Source: CAYLLN01 sp036496265 (GTDB taxonomy: Bacteria; Planctomycetota; Planctomycetia; Pirellulales; Pirellulaceae). Taken from it: a stretch of DNA of 33,889 nt. The translations under genes and the position numbers were made by a program. Shown here one piece after another: positions 1 to 6,755 of this stretch. The first letter of the stretch is position 1; the number at the start of each line of letters is the position of its first letter. The stretch is from positions 1 to 33,889 of the forward strand of contig DASXLL010000135.1 in NCBI GenBank assembly GCA_036496265.1. Direction: 5' to 3'. The notes under the pieces were generated by a model. That model searched no databases. It saw only the letters and a list, made by a program, of their open reading frames with translations, and was not told the origin of the DNA.

Positions 1-64
1 GCAATTTATCGTGCGTGATAAATAGGTCTTGCTGCTGCTCGGATTCCCGCTTGCCCATTGCCAT
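1..64 (-). CDS. Transposase, N-terminal fragment cut by window edge
   Basis: An open frame reads leftward from ATG at 62-64 (a second in-frame ATG lies at 56-58) and runs off the left edge after 21 residues. It begins MAMGKRESEQQQ followed by DLFITHDKL, which resembles the N-terminus of IS1182/IS5-like transposases (MGKR..E.QQ.LF/W), the enzymes that move such elements. The match rests on this short stretch only. A probable IS end at 121-142 supports it. Whether the rest of the gene is intact cannot be seen. Confidence 0.5.
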   Translation of the reverse strand, partial: MAMGKRESEQQQDLFITHDKL

Positions 65-142
65 CGACTCGGCCTCCAATTGCCGCCAGAAACGGATCGG
101 CCTATGGTAGCTAGCCAACGGAGTTTTTCAACGGGCTGCTAG
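1..142 (-). mobile_element. Right edge of an insertion sequence
   Basis: The transposase start at 64 is followed outward by about 60 bases and then gagtttttcaacgggctgct at 121-140, which resembles the terminal inverted repeats (GAGTTTTTCAACRGSCTGCTAG) common in IS1182/IS5-like elements. The outer boundary is therefore placed near 142. The opposite end lies outside the window, so the inverted partner and target duplication cannot be checked. Confidence 0.45.
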
Positions 143-543
143 GGGTGTTTATGCGCCAAAAGGGTCGGCGTTCCGGGCCTTGAAAGGCTCGGCTACCGGC
201 GGCGCGCCGCTACGCGGCGGGGATTGGGGCGGTGTCAGAGCGGCGGAGGCGGGAGTAGCGACGTAGTCGAGATTTCGGCTTCGTTTCGCCCCTATGGGGC
301 TTCGACGTTCATCGTTGATTGTGTACCCAGGGCTGCGCCCTGGGCTATCGAATTTCGCCGCGTTGCGGCTGGCTAATTGTCGGAGTAGAAATCGGCCCGG
401 GAGACAGTCGGCGGAGGCGGGAGCATCCGGTTGGTGCGTTACCAGGCAGGAGCCTGGTAACGAGGAGGGATAACACGGCACATTCCGAAAACGCTTTGCC
501 GCGGCGATTGCTTTGTCGTACACTGTACTTATGGAGCTTTGCG
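143..543. other. Spacer with dispersed hairpin repeats
   Basis: I see no convincing gene here. Open frames on both strands have no family resemblance and run through palindromes. Perfect hairpins are CCCAGGGC-TGC-GCCCTGGG at 326-344 (8-bp stem) and GTTACCAGGC-AGGA-GCCTGGTAAC at 438-461 (10-bp stem). The segment around 180-215 is also rich in GGCGGC/GCCGCC palindromes. The right end holds the antitoxin promoter and ribosome-binding site. Confidence 0.6.
496..524 (+). promoter_or_regulatory. Candidate sigma-70 promoter for the TA pair
   Basis: TTGCCG at 496-501 and TACACT at 519-524 are separated by 17 bases, matching 4/6 positions at each box. They lie 20 bases upstream of the antitoxin ATG at 544, with a GGAG ribosome-binding site at about 532-535. 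Seen by eye only. Confidence 0.35.
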
Positions 544-735
544 ATGATCAGCCAACAAGACCCTGCCGCTACGCAGCCGCTCACCGTGCAGGACCGGCGA
601 GCGTTTCTGCAATTACCGCTGGAGGAGCGCCGGCGCCGCTTAGCCGAGCAGGCTGATCGAATCGCCGAAATATATCAGCAGCCCGCGAACGAAAAAGAGC
701 GGACTGAGTGGCAGGGTGGCGACATCGTAGAGTGA
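544..735 (+). CDS. MazE-type antitoxin (QGGDIVE family)
   Basis: A 63-residue acidic/basic helical protein. The centre LPLEERRRRLAEQADRI and the C-terminal WQGGDIVE are hallmarks of a small antitoxin family, frequent in cyanobacteria and planctomycetes, encoded just before PemK/MazF toxins. The C-terminal QGGDIVE probably blocks the toxin. The ATG at 544 is chosen because it has a GGAG box about 9 bases upstream; the open frame extends to 319 but that part covers hairpin repeats and lacks family resemblance. The stop is 6 bases before the toxin GTG, as in a coupled operon. Antitoxins normally bind their own promoter, but no clear operator was seen. No typical AbrB-like DNA-binding domain is obvious, so autoregulation is uncertain. 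Confidence 0.72.
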   Translation: MISQQDPAATQPLTVQDRRAFLQLPLEERRRRLAEQADRIAEIYQQPANEKERTEWQGGDIVE

Positions 736-741
736 TCAACG

Positions 742-1101
742 GTGCCTCCTATAGTGCCTCCTAAGCGCGGCGAAATCTGGCTGGTCAGCTTCGATCCAAC
801 GCTGGGTGCTGAGATCAAGAAAACTCGGCCGGCCGTTGTGGTCAGCTCCGATTCGGTTGGCCGATTGCCAATCAAGCTCGTCGCTCCAATCACCGATTGG
901 AAGAACCGATACGCCGCGAATCTGTGGCATGTCAGGCTCGACCCGGACGCAACGAATGGTTTGGTGAAACCATCCGCAGTCGATGCTTTGCAATTGCGCG
1001 GCCTGGACGAGCTGCGCTTCGTTCGCAGGCTGGGTCAAATCTCCGCCGAGCAACTTGAGGAGATCGTTCTCGCCGTCGCGGCCGTGATTGAGCTTCCGTA
1101 A
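742..1101 (+). CDS. PemK/MazF-family endoribonuclease toxin
   Basis: A 119-residue protein of normal MazF length. The N-terminus KRGEIWLVSFDPT is the classic PemK/MazF entry strand, and KKTRPAVVVSSD carries the conserved RP-V/VVSND segment around the catalytic arginine. Family members cleave mRNA at short sequence motifs and act as growth-arresting toxins. The start is a GTG at 742; a second in-frame GTG lies at 754, and neither has a clear ribosome-binding site, which suggests translation coupled to the antitoxin six bases upstream. The tail LRGLDELRFVRRLGQISAEQLEEI matches the C-terminal helix of the family. The gene appears intact. Confidence 0.88.
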   Translation: MPPIVPPKRGEIWLVSFDPTLGAEIKKTRPAVVVSSDSVGRLPIKLVAPITDWKNRYAANLWHVRLDPDATNGLVKPSAVDALQLRGLDELRFVRRLGQISAEQLEEIVLAVAAVIELP

Positions 1102-1323
1102 TTGGGTGCCACTGGCCTCCTCCACGCGCAAACGCAAAAGCCGCACAGCATTGCGACCACGACTCCCCCGCTCCGTAATGAAAAAACTTCGAACTTTAGC
1201 GCGTGGAGCTGCACCCCAATCAACCCGCAGGCGTATCATAAACTGGTCAGTCACGCCTTGGGGGAGGCACTTTGTCGGCTTTCGGGGAGCGAAAGCCGAC
1301 AATTCCAGCCAATGACTTCTGCC
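1102..1323. other. Spacer between toxin and CHAT gene, with a 13-bp hairpin
   Basis: The frame stays open here but gives no recognisable protein. A perfect hairpin TTGTCGGCTTTCG-GGGAG-CGAAAGCCGACAA occupies 1272-1302. A 30-base segment at 1173-1202 beginning CCGTAATGAAAAAACTT recurs at 25873-25902 with 27 of 30 bases identical. Confidence 0.6.
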
Positions 1324-4300
1324 ATGAATCGACATTGCACGCGGATTGGCGATTGGAAGCAAATAGGACTCGCCGCTGCTCGCAGGCTCGGCGGGAGCCT
1401 CGTACTCCCAATTGGGACTTGGCGGCGAATCACAGTCCTTGCCGTCGCGTGTCTCGCGGTTTGGGCGCAGCCGGCTCGCGGGCAGATCGTGCCGCCGAGG
1501 TCGGCGCCGCATGATGGGTATTGGCAGTGCTTTGGGCCGTTTTTGGACGGCGATTTTCGGACGGCGGCGAAAAGTTTTCGCGAGGCGGCGAAAGACGGCA
1601 TCATGAATATGAGCGTCGCCACGCCGGGGCCGTGGATCGATGCGATTTGTTACCACGCGATGATCGGCGAGTCGTACTACCAGATGGGCAATCTGGCGGA
1701 CGCGCTCGATGAATATTCGGCGGCGCTGCGGTTTTACCTGGCTCATCGCGATTGGATGCTGCGGGTCGATATGCCGCCGGGGATTGAGCTTGAGGCGAAT
1801 CCGAAGGCGAATGTGACGTGGGGGACGACGTCGCGAAAGACGATTTTGGGCCATTATCAGCCGCGGTATTCGAGCTTTACGGGCCGGCTGAACAACCAGC
1901 AGATCGTCACGGGGGGTGGCGGGGTGGTCGCGCCGCCCACGTATTATCCGGTGTATGCCAGCGAGATCGTGCGCTGCACGGCGCTGGCGCTCTCGCGGCG
2001 GCGGACGATTATGGGGCCGGTGAGCGAGCAGGATGCGCTGACGACGCAGGTCGTGGAAGCCGCGGCGCGAGTCGGCGGCAACAACCATTGGTCGGTGTGC
2101 TGGTCGCAGTTGGAACTGGGGCTCGCGCTCGCGGCGGCGAATCGGATGCCGCAGGCGATTACAGAGCTGCAAAAGTCACTGTTGGCGGCGGGGCAATATG
2201 ACCATCCGCTGACGTGCGTGGGGCTCTTGGAGCTGGGACGAATTGCGTTCGAGCAGGGCAAATACGAGGCGGCGATCACGTATTTTCACGAGGCGACGAT
2301 CAGCGGGGCATATTTCGAGCGGTACGACGTTTTGGAAGAGGCGTTTCGACTGGCGGCTGAGGCGCATTTGCTGGCCGGGCATAAAGGGGCGTATCCGCCG
2401 CTGCCGCTGGCAATCGCTTCCCTTTCCAAAGTGCGGATGCTGAATGTTTCGCTGTTGACATCGCTGGCGGAACAGATGATCGCCAATCGAGAGCTGCCGG
2501 CGGCGAGCGTCGCGCTGACGCAGGCGCGAACGGCGACCGGCCGCCGCGAAATGAGCAGCGGGGCGATGGGGGCCCGGCTGAATTTCGTCACCGCGCGGGC
2601 GGCGCTCTATGCCGGCGACTCAAAATCGGGCGCGAGCGCGCTGGCCACGGCGCTGACGTATCAAAAGACAGCGTCGCCGCGGTTGTTTCAAATTGGCCTG
2701 GCCGATGTCGCGTTTCGTAACGGCAATTTGACGGAGCGAATCGCCGATCTGGTTTATTCCGACGCGCTGCGCGAACCGAATCGCGCGGATTGGACGACGG
2801 CGACGCTGGACACGATCGCGTTGCTGACGAGCCCGCATCCGCTGCCTTACGAGCATTGGTTCGAGCTGGCGTTGGCGCGGAAAGAGAACGAAAAAGCGCT
2901 GAATATCGCCGAGCGGATTCGGCGGCATCGGTTTTTGGTGAATCAGGCGCTGGGCGGGCGGCTTTTGGCCCTGCGGTGGGTTCTGGAAGGGCCGGGGGAG
3001 GGGCTAACGCAAGAGGCGACGCTCCAGCGGCAAGACTTGCTCGTCAAATTCCCACGTTATGCGGAGCTATCGAAGCGATCGGCGGAGCTGCGGGCGAGCT
3101 TGCAACAATTGCCGATCGCGCCGACGCAGGACAACCAGGTCAAACAGCAGCAGGACCAGCTTGCTGAATTGGGGAAGGTGAGCGCGCAGCAAGAAGCGCA
3201 GTTGCAGCTCATGGCGCTCGAGCGGGTGCCGAGTGAAATCGCGTTTCCGCCGCTCCGCGAGACGAAGGAGATTCAGCAGCGGCTGCGCGACGGCACGATC
3301 GTGTTCTATTACTTCGCCACATCGCGGAATTTGTATGCGTTCGCGATCGCCCAGGACCGGTATGCGGCGTTCACGATGCAGCAGCCGGGGAAGGTGAAGC
3401 AGGATGTGATCGAGCTGCTGAAGGGAATGGGCCTGCACGACCGCAATCAGCCGGTGGCGGTGGAGGATTTGAGGGCGAACGGATGGAAGCCGGCGGCGCA
3501 GCGGCTGTTGGCTCAGTTGACGAACGACGCGAAGGCGGAGGAATGGACGAAATATCGCGAGCTGGTGATCGTGCCGGACGGTGTGCTGTGGTATTTGCCG
3601 TTTGAGGCTTTGCCGGCGCCGAGTTGGTCGCGCGGGGATACCGCGAGTGGTTTGCGCGGAGATACCGCGAGTGGATCGCGCGGGGATACCGCGAGTGAGC
3701 GGGGGACGATGCCGCTGTTGATGCAACTGCCGGTTCGCTATGCGCCAACGCTGGGGCTGGCGGTGAGCGACGGCAGGCGAGAAAAGCCGGTCCCGCGGAC
3801 GGCGATTGTGACGGGCAAACTATTGCCGCGCGGCGATGAGGCGGCGTTCAAAGCACAGATTGAGCTGTTGGCGGCGGCGGCGGGCGATTGTGCCGTGTTG
3901 CGGAAAGAGACGGGAGTGCCGTCGTCGATTTTTGCCTCCACGGTCGATCGGCTAGTCGTGCTCGCGGAGAACGACGACGCGGAGAAGGGGCCGCTGGCGT
4001 GGTCGCCGTTTGCGCTCGACGCGGGGAAGGCGGGGAGCAGCGTGTCGGACTGGACGCTGTTGCCGCTGGCCGGTGTCGATCAGATTCTGTTGCCCGGCTT
4101 TCACACGGCGGCGGAAACGAGCCTGAAGCGCGGCAGCGGAACCGGCGAGGAAGTTTTCAACGCGGTTTGTGGCCTCATGGCCAGCGGGTGCCGGACGATC
4201 ATGCTCAGTCGCTGGAGAGTCGGAGGGCAGAGCACGTTTGATCTGATGCGTGAGTTTCTGCAAGAGCTGCCGCATGAATCGGCGGCGAGCGCTTGGCGAC

Positions 4301-4458
4301 GGAGCGTGCAGCTTGAGGCGGATCGGTATTTAGATCCCACGACGGAAGGCCGTCTGAAAGCGCCGCCGGCGTCGGAAGGACTGAAGGGGGATCATCCGTT
4401 TTTCTGGGCGGGATACATGCTGATCGATACGGGGGTCCGGCGGGAGGACGAGCGATGA
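1324..4458 (+). CDS. Secreted TPR-CHAT domain protein with degenerate dyad
   Basis: About 1044 residues. A hydrophobic segment at about 36-50 (TVLAVACLAVWA) ending PARG|Q looks like a signal peptide. Tetratricopeptide-like helices follow at about 110-145, 256-285 and 298-335. The C-terminal 400 residues, from about 650, form a CHAT (caspase-like) domain: RDGTIVFYYFATSRNLYAF, the strand ELVIVPDGVLWYLPFEAL, and SRWRVGGQSTFDLMREFLQEL all match. The usual ATHG histidine segment is replaced by VLAENDD (about 880), and the LSACET cysteine segment by LLPGFHTAAE (about 922), so peptidase activity is doubtful and a scaffold role is more likely. The start is uncertain (ATG 1324 or 1312), and the first 30 residues overlap repeat-like DNA. 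An in-frame 24-bp tandem repeat lies at 3630-3698. The frame is open from 1102 but has no sense before 1312. Confidence 0.75.
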   Translation: MNRHCTRIGDWKQIGLAAARRLGGSLVLPIGTWRRITVLAVACLAVWAQPARGQIVPPRSAPHDGYWQCFGPFLDGDFRTAAKSFREAAKDGIMNMSVATPGPWIDAICYHAMIGESYYQMGNLADALDEYSAALRFYLAHRDWMLRVDMPPGIELEANPKANVTWGTTSRKTILGHYQPRYSSFTGRLNNQQIVTGGGGVVAPPTYYPVYASEIVRCTALALSRRRTIMGPVSEQDALTTQVVEAAARVGGNNHWSVCWSQLELGLALAAANRMPQAITELQKSLLAAGQYDHPLTCVGLLELGRIAFEQGKYEAAITYFHEATISGAYFERYDVLEEAFRLAAEAHLLAGHKGAYPPLPLAIASLSKVRMLNVSLLTSLAEQMIANRELPAASVALTQARTATGRREMSSGAMGARLNFVTARAALYAGDSKSGASALATALTYQKTASPRLFQIGLADVAFRNGNLTERIADLVYSDALREPNRADWTTATLDTIALLTSPHPLPYEHWFELALARKENEKALNIAERIRRHRFLVNQALGGRLLALRWVLEGPGEGLTQEATLQRQDLLVKFPRYAELSKRSAELRASLQQLPIAPTQDNQVKQQQDQLAELGKVSAQQEAQLQLMALERVPSEIAFPPLRETKEIQQRLRDGTIVFYYFATSRNLYAFAIAQDRYAAFTMQQPGKVKQDVIELLKGMGLHDRNQPVAVEDLRANGWKPAAQRLLAQLTNDAKAEEWTKYRELVIVPDGVLWYLPFEALPAPSWSRGDTASGLRGDTASGSRGDTASERGTMPLLMQLPVRYAPTLGLAVSDGRREKPVPRTAIVTGKLLPRGDEAAFKAQIELLAAAAGDCAVLRKETGVPSSIFASTVDRLVVLAENDDAEKGPLAWSPFALDAGKAGSSVSDWTLLPLAGVDQILLPGFHTAAETSLKRGSGTGEEVFNAVCGLMASGCRTIMLSRWRVGGQSTFDLMREFLQELPHESAASAWRRSVQLEADRYLDPTTEGRLKAPPASEGLKGDHPFFWAGYMLIDTGVRREDER
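3630..3698 (+). repeat. In-frame 24-bp tandem repeat, three copies, in CHAT gene
   Basis: A 21-base core GCGCGGGGATACCGCGAGTG(G) occurs at 3630-3650, 3654-3674 and 3678-3698, separated by 3 bases. The period is 24 bases, or eight codons. It encodes (S/L)RGDTASG three times between the strand WYLPFEALPAPSW and the next CHAT strand, where family members have a variable loop. The copies differ by only one or two bases, indicating recent amplification or insertion. Confidence 0.85.
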
Positions 4459-4475
4459 AGGCGCCTCGGCAAGCG

Positions 4476-4622
4476 GATTAGGAGAAAGAGTAAGAGTAAG
4501 AGTACGATTAGGAATGTGATTATGAGTAAGAGCAAGATTAAGAGTAGGACTTCATCATCTTGCTCTTACTCATACTCTTAATCTTCTTCCTAATCTTAAT
4601 CCTACTCCTACTCTTACTCCTT
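4476..4622. repeat. Hexamer-phased purine/pyrimidine inverted repeat
   Basis: From 4476 the plus strand reads in strict six-base steps (GATTAG GAGAAA GAGTAA GAGTAA GAGTAC and so on), then switches near 4545-4558 to the complementary pyrimidine hexamers (TTACTC, TTAATC, CTACTC). ATGAGTAAGAGCAAG at 4522-4536 pairs perfectly with CTTGCTCTTACTCAT at 4559-4573, giving a 15-bp stem with a 22-base loop and further imperfect pairing outward. It separates the convergent CHAT and ftsH genes and could serve both as a terminator, though there is no U-tract. A related block lies at 10771-10842. Confidence 0.85.
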
Positions 4623-4633
4623 CGTTTGCCTGT

Positions 4634-6715
4634 TCACATCGCCCGCGAGGCGGCAACGGGATTGACCCCAGAGGGAGAGATTTCGAGCGGCTTGCCGTTG
4701 TGCTTGCCGTGGACCGATTTGCCGAGGACGGTTTCGATCTCGTGCTCGTCGAGCTCTTCTTTTTCGAGCAGGCGATCGGCGAGGGCCGCGAGCTTGTCGC
4801 GCTGTTGCGAAAGCAAATCGGAGGCCCGGTCGGATTGCTCGCGGAGGATGCGAGCGACTTCGTCGTCGATCAATTCCATCGTGTGCTCGCTGAACTGCCG
4901 TTGCTGATGGATCTCGCGGCCGAGGAACGGGTCTTCGTCCGAGAGCTTGTAGCTCACCGGACCGAGCCGGTCGCTCATGCCCCAGTTCATGACCATGCGG
5001 CGGGCCATTCCGGTCGCGCGCTCCAGATCGTTTTCCGCGCCGACAGTCGTTTCGCTGTAGATGAGCTTCTCGGCGGCGCGGCCGGCCAGGAGCACGGCCA
5101 AATGATCGCGTAGCTCGAGCTCCGAGATGCTCAGGCGGTCTTCGGATGGCAGCGTTTGCGTGCTGCCGAGCGAGCGACCACGGGGAACAATCGTTACTTT
5201 GTGAACGCGATGAGCGCCTGGCAGCTGCCAGGCGAGAATCGTGTGGCCCGCTTCGTGGTAGGCCGTTTTTTCCTTCTCTCTGCCGCTGAGTACTTCCTCG
5301 CGTTTTGGTCCCATGAGAACTTTGTCGCGAGCATGCTCGAAATCGCTCATCTCGACGACGGACTTGTTGTTGCGGGCGGCCCATAGCGCCGCTTCGTTGA
5401 CGATGTTGCGGATATCGGCTCCGGTCAGGCCGATCGTGCCGGCAGCGAGAATCTCCAGATCGACGTTGTCGGAAAGCGGGACATCGCGGGTGTGGACCTT
5501 GAAAATTTCGACGCGGCCTTTTTGCGTCGGGCGGCCGACGGTGATGTGGCGATCGAAGCGGCCGGGGCGGAGCAGGGCGGGATCGAGAATGTCGGGGCGG
5601 TTCGTGGCGGCCAGCACGATGACGAAATCGGTCTGCGTGAAGCCGTCCATCTCGCTCAAGATTTGATTGAGCGTTTGCTCGCGCTCGTCGTGGCCGCCGC
5701 CGAGGCCCGCGCCGCGCTGCCGACCGACGGCATCGATCTCGTCAATGAAGATGATGGCCGGGGAGTTGTCCTTGGCGTTCTTGAACAGATCGCGGACGCG
5801 GCTGGCGCCGACGCCGACGAACATCTGAATGAATTCGGAGCCGCTGACGGAATAGAACGGCACTCCCGCTTCGCCGGCGACGGCGCGGGCGAGCAGCGTC
5901 TTGCCGGTTCCAGGCGGTCCGTTGAGCAAGACGCCCTTGGGCACTCGGCCGCCGAGTTTTTGAAACTTTTTCGGGTTCTTCAAAAACTCGACAATCTCCA
6001 TCAGATCGGCTTTGACGCTTTCGATTCCGGCGACGTCTTTGAACGTGATCGCCTGGCGGGAGCCTTCGTAGCGGCGGGCGGGGCTTTTGCCGAAGCCGGA
6101 GAGGAAGCCGCCGCCCATCATCTGGTTTTGCTGGCGACGGAGCCACATCCAGAAGAGGACGAAGACGCCGATGGTGGCGGCCATGCCGATACCGAAAATC
6201 CAGAGCGTGGGATCGACTTGGGGCGAGACGTCGTAATCCGCACCGCTTGATTTCACCAGGTCAAAATCAGTGCTTTCGTTGAAGCGTTCCGGCAGCACGA
6301 CCGAAAAACGCAGGTCGGGCTTTTGTTCTGCCTTGGTCGATGAGGACTTTGCTTTTTCGTCGGCTTGCGATTTTGCCGCAGGTGTTTTTTCTGGAGACGC
6401 TTTTTCTGGAGACGCCGGCGATTCCTGCGTCTCAGCCGGCGTTTTTACGGAAGGCTTATCGGGTTCCGCTGCGACCGGCTGGCGGAATTTCCCGATGGCA
6501 AAGCCCTTGAAGAGATTGACCTCGGCGACGTTCTTGTCCTTGAGTTGGTCGATGAACTGCTTGTACGAGATTTTTCGCGGGCTGGAACCGAGGACGTACA
6601 TGTACCCGGCGATGATCGCGAGGATTAGCAGTGGCAGAACGAGGCCGGGGCCCGAAAAACGGCCAGGCGTCTTCTTATCCTTGGGCGACTGGTCGTCTTG
6701 GTCGTCAATGGCCAT
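4634..6715 (-). CDS. ftsH: ATP-dependent zinc metalloprotease FtsH
   Basis: 693 residues with the complete FtsH order. A TM helix at about 24-42 is followed by the periplasmic domain, interrupted by a Lys/Glu/Pro-rich stretch at about 82-132, and a second TM helix at about 171-191. The AAA domain has Walker A GPPGTGKT at 266-273, Walker B IIFIDEID near 321-328 and SRH LLRPGRFDRHI around 381-391. The zinc site is HEAGH at 487-491 with the third ligand in ENDLERAT (about 561-568). FtsH degrades misfolded membrane proteins and regulatory proteins at the inner membrane. The ATG at 6715 gives the usual N-terminus. It lies 40 bases after the recQ stop on the same strand, so the two may be cotranscribed. 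The periplasmic linker contains a perfect 15-bp tandem duplication (6386-6415). Confidence 0.97.
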   Translation of the reverse strand: MAIDDQDDQSPKDKKTPGRFSGPGLVLPLLILAIIAGYMYVLGSSPRKISYKQFIDQLKDKNVAEVNLFKGFAIGKFRQPVAAEPDKPSVKTPAETQESPASPEKASPEKTPAAKSQADEKAKSSSTKAEQKPDLRFSVVLPERFNESTDFDLVKSSGADYDVSPQVDPTLWIFGIGMAATIGVFVLFWMWLRRQQNQMMGGGFLSGFGKSPARRYEGSRQAITFKDVAGIESVKADLMEIVEFLKNPKKFQKLGGRVPKGVLLNGPPGTGKTLLARAVAGEAGVPFYSVSGSEFIQMFVGVGASRVRDLFKNAKDNSPAIIFIDEIDAVGRQRGAGLGGGHDEREQTLNQILSEMDGFTQTDFVIVLAATNRPDILDPALLRPGRFDRHITVGRPTQKGRVEIFKVHTRDVPLSDNVDLEILAAGTIGLTGADIRNIVNEAALWAARNNKSVVEMSDFEHARDKVLMGPKREEVLSGREKEKTAYHEAGHTILAWQLPGAHRVHKVTIVPRGRSLGSTQTLPSEDRLSISELELRDHLAVLLAGRAAEKLIYSETTVGAENDLERATGMARRMVMNWGMSDRLGPVSYKLSDEDPFLGREIHQQRQFSEHTMELIDDEVARILREQSDRASDLLSQQRDKLAALADRLLEKEELDEHEIETVLGKSVHGKHNGKPLEISPSGVNPVAASRAM
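6386..6415 (-). repeat. 15-bp tandem duplication in ftsH linker
   Basis: TTTTTCTGGAGACGC occurs twice in direct succession (6386-6400 and 6401-6415). It encodes a doubled ASPEK unit in the low-complexity periplasmic linker of FtsH. Confidence 0.85.
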
Positions 6716-6755
6716 GAGAAAACTTTGGTTCCGCGGACATTTTTTAGTCGATTCC

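Noticed and set aside
149..523. Minus-strand frame in the left spacer
   Set aside because: It runs through palindromic repeats and has no recognisable domain or ribosome-binding site.
736..2172. Long minus-strand frame opposite the toxin and CHAT genes
   Set aside because: Arg/Pro-rich translation with no family resemblance; it is a GC-rich shadow of two supported plus-strand genes.
3630..3698. Possible CRISPR array
   Set aside because: Units are tandem with 3-base separators, no spacers of 25-40 bases, and are in frame within a protein.
4476..4622. Possible CRISPR or origin with iterons
   Set aside because: Six-base low-complexity units without spacers; no dnaA, rep or cas gene nearby.
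5492..6250. Plus-strand frame opposite ftsH
   Set aside because: It lies antisense to the conserved AAA core of FtsH and its composition reflects the complementary codons.
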